DNA from: Scleropages formosus
Taxonomy: Eukaryota; Chordata; Actinopteri; Osteoglossiformes; Osteoglossidae
Assembly (NCBI RefSeq): GCF_900964775.1
Contig: NC_041827.1
Location: 6,743,501-6,807,500, forward strand
Length of the DNA stretch: 64,000 bases
Direction: 5' to 3'
Below the pieces are notes generated by a model that made no database searches, was not told the origin of the DNA, and saw only the letters and a list, made by a program, of their open reading frames with translations. This document shows, piece by piece, positions 11,981 to 23,599 of the stretch (position 1 is the stretch's first letter; every line of letters starts with the position of its first letter). Made by a program: the position numbers and the translations under genes.

Positions 11981-14197
11981 GAGAAAGTGATACTTAGCCC
12001 ATTTAATTTCTTCATTTGCTTTGAACTAAATTGTTGATTCATTTTGTTCTGGCTGTAGACTTTCTGGAGGGCTTTACCACTACTGATTTGAGTACTGTGC
12101 TACACTCAAAATAAGTTTCTTCAGGAAGGCTTTCGGCTGGTCATTTTCCAACTTTTCAAACCAGTGCCAATTCCTTTCAGTGTATTGCTTCACTCCCTAG
12201 GTGATCTTTGAGAATTTGGATCTCAGTATTCCATTCTTTCATGCAACTCTTAACCTTGTGGGAAGATGGTCCGTCTTCAGCACTTAGCCCCCTTGCTGGC
12301 TTAGACTTTACTTCAGCCAGAAAGTTAAAATCCAAGGGGAATACATGAATTCAGGCAGTGTTTCTCTCTCTGTCACAAGACTGTCAAAGGAAAACATTTC
12401 CATATACAAAGTGACGGAAATAAATGATGGTATTGGTGCAATTGAGATTTGTAAATGTCGTTTTGCTTTCCAGAGGATTATGCAGCTTGTTCGAGTTCAA
12501 AAACACATTTTCCTGACTATATTGGTCTTGGCACAGTAGCTCCACCTTGGAAAGTGGAAAGAAGTCTTGCTTGATTCCTTGGTTCTTTCAGCCAACTTCA
12601 CAGTGAGACAGAGCAGGACTGAGCGAGAAATGCCAACAGAGGCACAGGAAAATCCAGTGATGAGAACAGAAAAGAAAGGAATAATGTCAGGTGATGATGT
12701 GGAAACTAATTGCTCTGGGAAAGGAACAGTATCCCTTCCTGTTCTATAACTTTTAAGTTAAAATGCTCTCAGAGAAGAGCTGTCTTGTATTCAAAAGCTT
12801 ACAAATGGCCGCTGACCTAGTCGTCTCTATAAAAACAGACTATAAATCAGCACTTGGCCACACATACGCTTGGCTCAACATGCCAATAAAAAGGAAAATA
12901 TCTGATGGTTGTTTTATTGCTCATGCTTTGTGTAGCATAAACCTGCATTCTCTCCATTTCCCCTAAGAACTTTACATTTTTCTATTCCACTAACTGATTA
13001 TGATTACAATTGAGTATGATTGTTGGTTGCTTATTGTGGTTAATCTCTGTGCTTCATTGCATCATGTATGATCTCAAATTTATGTGGCACCATATTCCAT
13101 GTGCATCTGTAGAAACAGCACATGTCACTTATCACTGACATACCAGCACAGTGTGCTTTTGTGTCTGTCTGTTTGTCCATATGCATATCGTTCTTCATTA
13201 TTTCCCTCATTATCTCCATTTCTATCAAATCCTTCCAATGTAACCAAGATTGCTATGAATTGCAGGGGTATGTTTTCTGTTGTCCTGATATAGAGTTCTT
13301 CCTTTCTAATTAATTATTTTGTAAGAAAAAATAAACCTTATGCTACCAGGGTGAGCACCGAAAAATGTGGAAATAGTTTGTTTGAAGTAAGGTGATTAGA
13401 GAAGGGGGGTGAAAGGCTGAGTGGGTAGGACGGAGGGAAGAACTGCCAGATCCAAATGGAAAATAAGAGAAGGAAAACAAGCAGAGACAGACCTTTGTCA
13501 GAGACAGAGAAGGACAAGCAATGTGGGAAAAACCCTGTCCATGGAACACGGAGATGTGATACAGACGAAGAACAAGGTTAAAATTTCGAAGGTATCACCA
13601 AGCGATATACTTTCCATACGTATATGAAGAGGAGATAAAACTGTGGTTGAACAAGATGCATCTTTGTATCTTAGAAATCTAGTTGTTGTCTCTTAATTCT
13701 TTATTTTATACAAAGTGGAGAGAAAGACAAGCGACACATCTGGAAAAATGTCCCTGATTATTGATTTACCAGGCTGAGACACTAAATACCATAATTTTCA
13801 TTTCTGGAAGGCAATTTGTCACTGTCATCAAGGTGGTAACACATCCCTTGGATCACTTAGTTGTTTCACTTAGAAGTGTGGGAAACCGACAAAGAAGGCA
13901 GTTTTATTGACATCTATGTTGAGAGAAGGAATAGTAGGTTTCTTTCCCTCAGTGATTAAACTCACAGTTTATTTGCTGAAGAGTCCTGTAGGTCACACTT
14001 TAATGACAGAGAATTTGATACCCTTTTTCCTGTTTTGCTTGAGCACCTCCATATGTTTCAATACTGACATGACATCATGTGCATCTTACTTCCTTGGCAT
14101 ATTTTTGGTACCACTTGCAGTCATGTTTTCTACACTTATATACTGATTTTTGTGTCTCTTTGTACACTTAAATATTTGAAAATATTGTTGTTTAGGC

Positions 14198-17100
14198 ATG
14201 GCAATGGACTCCTGGGAACCCGATTGGCAGAGACCAAATCACTCTACTTCAGCGGCAGAAGGAAAAACCAACCTCACTTCTTCGTTATTCCCACCATCCA
14301 CAAACCTAAGCAACGCTTATGGAGGAGGATCGTTTCTTTGGATTTTCCATGAAAATGCCACCACTGGCCCACCCCCACACAATACTCCCCCAGCAAGGGT
14401 GCGTGATGTTGCCCTAGCCCATGCAGAGATTGCGGTTCTAAGCCTAATTCTGGCACTCACAACCCTGGGGAATGGGTTTGTCCTTTGGGTCCTGCTGAGA
14501 CGGAGGAAGCATCGTGCCCCCATGCACCTCTTCATGGTAAACCTGTGCGTGGCAGACTTGGTGGTAGCCTTCTTCCAGGTAAACACCTGCAAACCAGTGG
14601 AGCTCCATGACAAAGATGGGCAGGAGAGGATAGTCCTATTAAAGCTTTCTCATGCAACCATGAATCACTCCTTTGCATGTCAGTCCCATATGCTCTTAAT
14701 CAAAGGGACAAGCTCTTTAGAGCATAGATGCCAACACTTGCTATTTTACTGGAATTTTCATGATTTTCAGCACTGAGTATGAAACTTATGGTTTTTGTTG
14801 CTAAATTCTGCTTTCCAAAAAAAATAATAAATAGGAAAAAATCTCCACACACCACCAGCACCACCCACACACTCTTCTCTGATCCGTCTTTTTAATCCAC
14901 CATTTGTACGGATACTTGCCCCATGTAATCACTTTGCAAACGCCATCTCAGCTCAGATTCCTACATGAGCATTGCAGACTTTCACTGCCGTGTCTAGTAA
15001 ATTTGTTCAAAAACTGATTTTTTCACTGTTACACTCTGTATTTACGCAATGTAAACTATGTGACAGTGAGAGGAGTAACGATGATGATGATCATCATAAT
15101 AATAACCTCTCTGGTCCCGATTCCGATTTTTTTCCATCGGAGGCTATGCAACAGTTATCTGCTTAGTTGATGCTAATGAATAAATACTTTCCAGCATGAA
15201 AGCTCCAGTAACTAAGTATCACCCCTTGTTTTCATATCACTGACCCTTATTGATACACTGCCGTTACAGTGGCTCCTACAGATTCTTCAGCTGAATTGTC
15301 CTTCTGTGCCTTTCAGGTATTGCCCCAGCTGATTTGGGACATAACAGAGCGCTTCCAGGGTCCTGATGCTGTGTGTCGTTCTGTGAAGTACCTGCAAATC
15401 GTGGGCATGTTTGCTTCCTCTTATATCATCGTTGCCATGACTGTAGATCGACACTATGCTATCTGTTGCCCCATGCAGGCCTACCGTGATGGGGCAACAT
15501 CAAGTTGGAACACCCCAGTCATGGTGGCCTGGGGGCTGTCACTGCTGTTCAGCCTTCCCCAGGTGAGGAGTGAGGCGTCATTGTTCATGTCACAGACTTT
15601 TGAATGGTATCAGACGCTGCTCCAGATTGCAGACTCCACAGCAAATGGGTTCGGTGCATATGAATGAACCTTTGGACTTATTTTTGTTTCTCTCACAGGT
15701 GTTCATCTTCTCCATGTCAGAGGTGGCCCCAGGAATGTTTGAGTGCTGGGGGCACTTCATTGAGCCCTGGGGGCACAAGGCTTATGTCATCTGGATGACT
15801 GTGGCAGTTTTCGTGATGCCAGCCATCATTATCACCGTCTGTCAGGTATCATGTTCCTTCATGAAGGCACAATTCTCAGCTATTGTTTCGTTGCTACATT
15901 TACGTTGTGGCTTATCGGTGTGAGACACGTTGGGAGATCATCCTTTACTGTTATTTAGCTGACATCTTTGTGCAGACACCACTCTTTAAAGTGTGTCCAA
16001 AGCCTACTGGCTCTATGTTTTACTCTGTACAGTGCTGATGTACTTTACTTGTAATCGTCCATGAAATAATATTCATCAGTTTTCCTCCCTCGCTCAGGTG
16101 CGGATATTCAAAGAGATCCATGACAACATCTATCTGAAGTCAGAGAGAGTGGTGACTGCGGAGTACAAGAAGAGCTCCATGTTCTTACGCTTCCGGAGCT
16201 CGAGGGACAGCCAGAGGCAGGTGGATAGGGAACTGATGAGGAGAGGTGGAAGAGGTGGTGGGAGAGGTGGGAACAAACACCCACAGCAAAACAACAGCAA
16301 TCCTTCATGCTCTCGCAGCAAATTCGACAACCTCTGTGACCATGCTCCACAACCAGAGGCCCTGAGTTCTTCTGAAAAAACATCTGATGAGCCTTCCTTC
16401 GGTAACCTTCCACGTGGTCATCTGAGCCACTCCACCTCAGGTCATGATCCTCATCCTTCACAATGTCCTCTTGAAGCCGTTGCCCCAAATGACGACCAGA
16501 CCACCCAAAGCCTGCTTTCGTGCCCGGGCTCCTCTGAGGCTCTCGGGTCCGCTCCTTTAGTTGCAGCTTGTAACCTAACCCGTAATACCTCTACTGAAAA
16601 CTGCAGCCCAAATGATACCCACTCAGACCCCAAGAACTCCAATGAGCTCAACAACGCTTCCTGCATTGCGCCGTTGGAATACTCTCCCGTACGCTCACCT
16701 CTCTCTTTGCCTCCTCCCGGTATATCAAAAGCCATGTCCAAGACGGTGCGGATGACCCTGGTCATTGTGCTAGTGTACACCATCTGCTGGTCCCCCTTCT
16801 TTATTGTACAGCTGTGGGCCGCCTGGGACCCCAACCCACCTGACCAAGGTGAGTACTGCAGTACTACTACTATTTTTAAACATGACTCTTTTTTGAACTT
16901 TTGGCTTCTCAATTACAATGTATCGCTTTCCAAAAAATATTCCTTTCATTTCAAATCAGAAAACATCACTATTTGTCAGGACATGTCACATGAAAGTGTG
17001 GTTTGAATTAGAAGAGCTTTTAAATTCCTTGTTACCGACAAACATTTAAGTTGAATTGTGCATATTCATCCAAGCAACATAAAGACTGTTCTTTTTTGAA

Positions 17101-18038
17101 CAAACATTGCAATTATCATTCCAAAACATTGTAAAACCATTGTAAAGCCTGGTTTATGTTCTCGAGATTATTGGAGCCACGATCTTACAACATAATTATC
17201 TCAGTGATGTTGTGTTTTAGTCAATGAGCTGTATTGTTACGTGTGAAGTGCCAGCAGAGACAAACATGGTTGAACCTCCAACATCCAACGTCCAAACCTG
17301 CCGCACCCCCAAATAACATACAAATTACACTATTTTTAAAATTTCATACAATTTTGCTTTTATTTATTGTTACGCATTTAGTGGGTATTAGTGAATGTTG
17401 TGTGACGTGTAGGGAGCAGCAGATGAGCACAAAAACCATGCATTTCACCAGCAGGTAGAGAAACGGACGTATGATTCTGATCAAAGTAAAGTTATTTCAT
17501 CCAATACCACAGACTTTGGCAACGCACTTTGCATGAGTACCTGCATATAGAATTGATGATGAATCCCTTGTTCACACATTACACTGAACTTACAAACTTT
17601 TGATCCAGATTAAGCTTGTAGGTTTGGAACCAGCTCTAGCCCAGTTTTTCTAGTGCATCTGGTTGCACAGAAATCAAGAATGAAGCAAAACTGACTTCAG
17701 AATTTACAGGGTGATGTCATGAGGTACTCTGTTTTGAGAAAAGCATGGGAAATTACATCTCTCTGTGCCATTTCTCCCACAAAATTGACGGTTAAGTGGG
17801 TGGGTTTGACGTCTCACCAGGTCTTGGTCCCTGTCTCTGTTCAGGTGCTGCCTTCACCATCCTGATGCTGCTGGCCAGCCTCAACTCCTGCACCAACCCA
17901 TGGATCTACACAGCCTTTTCCAGCAGCGTGTCCAACGAGCTGCGGGCCCTTCTCCGCTGTCGACCCCAAACCTCCCGTCGTTCGTCTCTGCCTGATGACT
18001 CCACCACCACACACACGTCCACCACGGCCATGGACTGA
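14198..18038 (+). CDS. avpr2: V2-type vasopressin/vasotocin receptor (GPCR)
   Basis: Class A GPCR for vasotocin/vasopressin, expected to couple to Gs and cAMP at the plasma membrane. Coding exons: 14198-14578, 15317-15562, 15699-15845, 16098-16848, 17845-18038, giving 572 residues with phases 0,0,0,1. V2 identity rests on [16 protein letters not shown] at 171-173, [13 protein letters not shown] with VQLWAAWDP in TM6, and [16 protein letters not shown] in TM7 (NPWIY 526-530). C147 and C225 form the expected disulfide pair. The N terminus has four NxS/T sites (N14, N25, N36, N53). Two oddities: introns 1-3 all interrupt CAG|GT, where the mammalian gene has no introns, and the third intracellular loop is about 210 residues with a Gly/Arg run, making the protein some 200 residues longer than the human one. 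The start ATG is 3 bases after a good acceptor (TTTAG), so a 5' UTR exon lies upstream, unseen. Confidence 0.93.
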
Positions 18039-18154
18039 AAGGGTACAACCTGCCATGGGCTGTCTACTGGTTCACTGTCCATGGACAGAAGGTGTGAGGA
18101 AAAGCTTGTGGAACAGTGGTGGTGAATGTTGTATGGTAGAACGGGAGATTTACA

Positions 18155-18305
18155 GATTTTGTCATCGCTGCTACCTTTGCACTCAGAGGTTGCAGGTTCA
18201 AATCCCACCTCCTGTTGTAGTATCCATGAGCAAGGTACTTACCCTAAATTGCTCCAATGAAAAAAAATTACCCAGCTCTATATTTGGGTGATTTATTGTA
18301 AGAAA
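18155..18305 (+). repeat. tRNA-derived SINE, family B fragment
   Basis: It shows box B-like GGTTCAAATCCCACC, then the family B body (GTAGTA, GAGCAAGGTACTTACCCTAA, TTGCTCCA, ATTACCCAGCT). It lies about 120 bases after the avpr2 stop, so it is probably within or just beyond the avpr2 3' UTR. Confidence 0.75.
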
Positions 18306-18324
18306 GCATTAGATAACTGTGAAA

Positions 18325-18330
18325 AATAAA
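18325..18330 (+). terminator. Candidate avpr2 polyadenylation signal
   Basis: AATAAA lies 287 bases after the avpr2 stop codon and just after the SINE fragment. It is the nearest good hexamer; I see no direct evidence of use. Confidence 0.4.
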
Positions 18331-18334
18331 CAAA

Positions 18335-20880
18335 CCAAATAATGTATCTGTTATAACCTTTTTAAATAATGTTACAAAAAAACTTAGCGGAGTGAAAGAA
18401 AAATTTCACTACTGATGTATTAAAATTCTTACGCTATAAGTGTAACATTTTTAAAGCTTTGACAGCTCAGCTAAGCGGTCAAATCAAACAGACAGATGAA
18501 ACACAAGCAAATAAACCAGACTGTAATGTAATGCAATGTAATTTCACAAGCGTTCATTCAGACAAACTGTATTCCTGCCTTCTGAAGTGTAATGAAACAA
18601 CACACATGCACTCACAGGCCTTCTCTTAAAATACCAATACATTTTAAAATATATTAAACTGTATTAGGTATAAAAATTACATTTTGATACCTACAACAGT
18701 TGGCCATCCAGCTGATTCATTTTCATCTCATTTTCATTTAATTTTGTCTTTTTCCTCTTTTATTTTCCTTAATCTCAGATCACCTTTAATTTGTTCTTTC
18801 TCATTGGGGTTTAGAAAACACAGCAAAAATTCTCCGAAAGCGTTACAGCTGTTCACTGCTCAAGTAATTCATACATTTTAAGATGGTTTATAGTAGAGTT
18901 CTTAAAATGTTACAAGATACTACTCTCACGGTAGGGTTCATAATCCTTTGCACCAGTTTATAAGACTTATTTCACTAATATTTTTATTTGATTATTAAGA
19001 TGAATGAATGAATGCAGGTAATAAATAGAAGACCTGTTTTGTTCCAAGGTGTTCACTTCAAATAAATGTAAAATATGTCAATAAATTTTTGCTGAAAACT
19101 GTTGCTGCATGTTTTCATATATTTGCTTTTTGTCTTCTGGTTCAAGTGAAAATTACGATTAGGATGAACAGATTTCGTTTCACAGCACAGCCATTGACTT
19201 CCCTGGTGCCAACGTAACTTCTTGGGCAAAAACAACTTTTTAACCTTATTGGGCCACCCGTGTTCCACAAACAATGGGTTCCACGGCAGAGGTATAAGCA
19301 ACGGATACACAGCGTTTGCATTGTGGGTCTCTATTGTTGAAAGAGCTGTGCTGTGGGAGTGATTAGAGTTGATTAAATAATGGCCTGGAAATGGATCATG
19401 TTAAATTTTCATTTCTAATTCTCAGCAGCGTAACCCATTGGAAGCTACTGTTCCATTATGTCGCCGTCTGCATCTCTCTACAGAGGAGATCGAGAGTTTA
19501 TGGAGACCTGTCCGAAATTTCAAATGAGAGGGAATTGCAATAAAAAAAGGAGGATTAAGATTAAGAACGGTTCTCTAATATTTATCACCATTCCTGCTTG
19601 ATCTTTGGCTGCAGTAGCGCCTAAGACAGATGTGAAGAATGCAAATGTTATCTGAAAGCCTGCTGAAATCTTAAATCCAGTAGACCATAGAATAAGTGAT
19701 CCATTTTAGCAGTAATGTCACGATCACTTTAAAAAGATCCCCAGTAGGCTGGATGGAAGGGCCATCAAGTCGAATCTGACTCTTTGTGACCTTTCATATG
19801 TTTTTTTTGGAAAAGGAGGGAAAGGACATGGTTTACTACAGCCTTCTTCTGCATGGTGCAAACACACAGATCTGAGTTTGAACCCACAGAGAAATGAAAC
19901 TGAACAATTTTCCGTAATCTTTTGCAGTCTTTAAATGGCACATCTTCAGAAAAAAGTTGTATACATTTTTTACCTTTTCCCAAGACTTTTACTGCAATGA
20001 TGAAAGATGTTAAATAACATTTAATCACACATTTAATTATAAATGAACACTGAGATAACATAACATTTTTCAAAATTCTCATTTCAATTTTTGCGTTGAT
20101 TATGATTAGAGATCAATGATTATAGAAATACCACTGGTTCTTCTAGGTTGTCAGTTTTAGCCACAGAATCTTGCTTTCACTATTCTTCTGAAAGTTTTAA
20201 ATAATTTAAGAAGTTTTGCTCACATATATAAGGAACATTATATTGAGAAATGTTAAATGCCATTTATTAACAAAAAAAAAATTACATAGATATTCTGCAC
20301 TAGAACATTCCAGAAAAGCACTGAAACAAAGTAGCCATTGGAAAATTCTAGAAGGCAACAAAACATTCAGGAAAGAATCAGATCCTAAAAGGTACTGGAA
20401 TATTCTGTGCTTGAAACCTGGTGCCAAAAGTTGCTTATTTCAAGAATGCGGAATATTTTCCTAAAAAACTGGGATATAGTACGAACTAACGCAAAAAGAA
20501 TGCTTCATCTAACCAAGCCGAATGAAAAATGCAGCAAAGTCGACACAATAAATGTTTTGTTACATGTGTAGGACGATGCTTTAAAGCTTCGGCGAGGGTT
20601 TCTACACGGCTTCCCTGTGCATGCCGGCCCTGTGCTGTCAGAGCTGTCACAACCCTGACCTTGACTCTCAAATCCCAAAGCTCGAGAGAGGTGGATCTGT
20701 GGGAAAAAGCGCTCGTGCTGAGAAAAGCCAGAGACGACAGATGGGGGAGATGTTTTCAGCCTTGGTCCTGCGGCTAAGACTTTGAGACGCAGTCTGTCAA
20801 ATTCTCAAATAGGTCCGTCTACTTGGGAATGGATTAAAACTGTGAGGATATGATTTGAGGGATGCTTTACAAAACTGAGC
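18335..20880. other. No recognisable gene
   Basis: AT-rich sequence with only short chance open frames. No repeat family stands out and no splice-bounded coding segment was seen. Confidence 0.4.
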
Positions 20881-20887
20881 CAAGTCT

Positions 20888-21090
20888 ACAACACTACATT
20901 TAGCTGACTTTTCCCCAAAGTGACTTACAATGTTAAGGTACTGACAATTACGATCTACCAATTTATATAGGCAGGTAATTTTACTGGAGTAATTTAGGCT
21001 GAGTACCTTGCTCAAGGGTACTACAGTTAGAGGTGGGATTTGAACCTGTGGGTCCAAAGGCAGCAGCAGTAACCACATCACTAATGGTTG
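20888..21090 (-). repeat. tRNA-derived SINE, family B (antisense)
   Basis: Read on the minus strand it has box B-like GGTTCAAATCCCACC, TACCCTTGAGCAAGGTACT, CTCCAGTAAAATTACC and AAGTCACTTTGGGG. These are the same blocks as the copy at 30.85 kb. Confidence 0.8.
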
Positions 21091-21111
21091 TCCCTTTAAC
21101 TTGTAGAAGAA

Positions 21112-21303
21112 GACTCACACACACTGTCTGAAACCACTTGTTCTGAGCAGGAGCCCAACCCAGCCGGACACGGTATAAGGCCAAAGGGGGAATGGATCCA
21201 CCACAGATGGGACACCAGTCCATCGCAGGGCACCCCAAGCGGGACTCGAACGCCAGACCCAGCCGAGAGCGGAACCCGGCCAAACCCGCTCCCCCACCGC
21301 GCG
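21112..21303 (-). repeat. tRNA-derived SINE, family A (copy 4)
   Basis: Minus-strand family A body with box B-like GTTCGAGTCCCGC, GGACTGGTGTCCCATC and a (TG)n tail next to 21115. It sits directly beside a family B SINE. Confidence 0.8.
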
Positions 21304-21734
21304 CACGTATGAGACTCATATTTGGAAATGTGTGTAAAAAGAGGTTCTGGTCGTACAAAACATTACATGGGATTACAAGTGTCACTCCTAGTTAAAAGAT
21401 CATTACATCAGGGTGACTAACTGGGGAATATACAGTGTTATTCTTAGCTTAGGGCCACGGATGAAATGGGACAGGGAATTAAGAGGAGAGGTTAGTGGGG
21501 AGGACACACTGAGTTTTTCTCCACTGAGATCAGCTCCTATTTACCCGCGATGATTATGCAACGAAAAGGGAAAAGATCGATGGGGAACAACCGAGAACGA
21601 GGAGCGATGAGACATGCGTGTATGCAATTATGAATTTCTTCCCCTGCTAACAAAGCCCCTACAAGACTCGCGCAGAGACATTTGAGCGCTGAAAGATAAA
21701 CACAATATGTTTTACATTAATAGGAGCCGTTAGT

Positions 21735-22160
21735 TGCGTTCGCTGTTGTTTTCGTACGCTGACCTTGGCAGAGCGCGTACGAGGAGGGAAGAGCGGGCCG
21801 GTGACTCTTTGGCTTTTCCCCCATGCGCGCGTTTTAATGCGCTCTTCCGAAAAAGGGGTCCGTTTATCGTGGCCATCGGCCGAATGTCACGGCAGAGTCA
21901 ACGCGCGACGCGACCCGCCGAGACGCGGGTCCTCCGCCGCTGTCTGTATTATGGAACTGAAAAGGGAAGAGGAAACGGTAAAAATAGGTGCAATTCGCAC
22001 TGAGCCAAAGCAGTGAGAGGAAGGTGGCGGAGCGCCACGAAGGACAGAGCAATTCCTTCACCGCGTGTTGTTGCCGCGAACAGCTGGAGCGACTGACCGA
22101 GCCTCACGTCCCAGGCATTCGGCGGAACTGGCTCTGCGCTCACGCCCCCGCCAGCTGTGC
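21735..22160. promoter_or_regulatory. Orphan CpG-rich block, possible promoter
   Basis: About 425 bases dense in CpG (GAGCGCGTACG, CATGCGCGCGTTTT, CAACGCGCGACGCGACC) in an otherwise AT-rich gap. Several frames stay open only because CpG-rich sequence has few stops; the predicted peptides match no family I know. It could be an unmethylated CpG island driving a noncoding RNA or a distant gene. The stretch 21310-21730 shows nothing else. Confidence 0.4.
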
Positions 22161-22234
22161 TTACATTCCACACTCATTTGACACTTCCAGCATTACAGTT
22201 ACATTACATTTATTTTTTCTACAATAAATACCAT

Positions 22235-22420
22235 CATTTATTCTTTAGCCGATGCTTTTCTCCAAAGCGACTCGCCATGATAACCTATTCGGCCCGATTC
22301 ACCCATTTGCACAAAAGCTCGATGCCGGTGGGACTCGAACCTACAACCTTTGAATCACTTCTCTGAGTGCTATGACCAGAAGTCTAACGTGCTATCCGTT
22401 GCACCACAGAGCCCCACCAC
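22235..22420 (-). repeat. tRNA-derived SINE fragment
   Basis: Reverse complement of a tRNA-like head: box B-like GGTTCGAGTCCCACC lies on the minus strand near 22330-22345, and the SINE 3' motif (GCTTTGGAGAAAAGCATCGG) near 22255-22275. It is a separate, more degraded relative of family B. Confidence 0.6.
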
Positions 22421-22460
22421 CACCATCCTGTGACACTTTTTCTTTGGTGTGACATGCTGT

Positions 22461-22480
22461 GGGGGGGGGGGGGGGGGGGG
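22461..22480. repeat. Poly-G run of 20
   Basis: Twenty consecutive G, uncommon in vertebrate DNA and error-prone in assemblies. The flanks to 23300 show no gene. Confidence 0.85.
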
Positions 22481-23311
22481 TCGTCACAAGGAGCACTGCT
22501 CACATCTGGAATCCATCACCACTACGTACTTTCCGTGCCTCACCTAAGGATCAAATCCCGGACGCTGGAACGCAGTTAGTTGCGTGTCATCAATTCAATC
22601 AGTCAAAGCCGACAATGAGTTATAGAGTTCGTTACGCAACGTGGCGTCGACCAGGCCTCTCATTACAAGGTAAAATGATAATTTTCAGAGCAACTGCGGC
22701 ATTGCACGTGATGCTCACAAAGCTGATCTAACCCCAACCCTAAATCAGCACACAAAGAGTGTGGATTCCAGCCAGAACTGGACACGTGTCGCCGTAAAAA
22801 TGACTTACAGCACTTTCGCGAACTAAATAATTTGAAGAAGCTGCAGCTTTATTTTTGGCATTTCGAGCGAAACCATTATCTGCTTTATGACACGTGACGG
22901 ATGCCGTGATGAAGGCTGGGACAAAAGCGTGCAAAAAGAACCGCTGTGGCCTCAACTAGCAGACCCTTGTGTTCCCACCGTGCTGTGTGAGCAAGGATTT
23001 ACACGAAAACGGAGGAGGGGACGAAAGTGGAGGATTACAGGGACTGTGATTACGTGACACGGGGGAAAAGAGAGCGCAATTAAAATGAGTGCGAACAGCA
23101 GCGCTGACCTGCCTTTGACCTAAACAGCCTAAAGGACTAGCGGAGCATTCATTGTGGCGCCGCACTGGACAATTCCCTGTCGAACTGACAGCAACTGTGA
23201 AACACTGAGACAACGTTACAAGAGGCTGACAGAGAAGCAACGAAAAGGGCTAAATTCTGGATCCAGATGAGTAGATGGCACCCTGCAGCAATTTTAACCT
23301 AAACCGGGCAG

Positions 23312-23592
23312 CATCGGGGCACAGCAAGTAGTGCTGTGGTCTCCTGGTGCCTAGGTAGTGTGAAAGGAGGTGTGAAAGGTTCAATCCCTACTCAGTCTGT
23401 GTGGAGTTTGCATGTTCTCCCTGTGTGGGTTTCCTTTGGGTGCTCTGGTTTCCTCCCACAGTCCAAAGACCTGCTGTATGGATGAGTGACCCAGTGTAAG
23501 TCACCTTTGTGAATAAGGTGTGTGGGCTGGTAACACTACATAGAGTTCATTGGAAGTTGCTCTGGAGAAAAGTGTCTGCTAAATTAAAAAGC
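23312..23592 (+). repeat. SINE, family C (near full length)
   Basis: Head CACAGCAAGTAGTGCTGTGG, box B-like GGTTCAATCCCTACT, then TGTGGAGTTTGCATGTTCTC, TTTCCTCCCACAGTCCAAAG, GTGTGTGGGCTGGTAACACT and a tail GGAGAAAAGTGTCTGCTAAAT. Close relatives lie at 36.5 and 39.8 kb. Confidence 0.85.
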
Positions 23593-23599
23593 TGATTTC

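Noticed and set aside
21734-22003. Open frames in the CpG block as a host gene
   Set aside because: The overlapping frames are all Arg-rich, show no splice-bounded structure and match no family I recognise.
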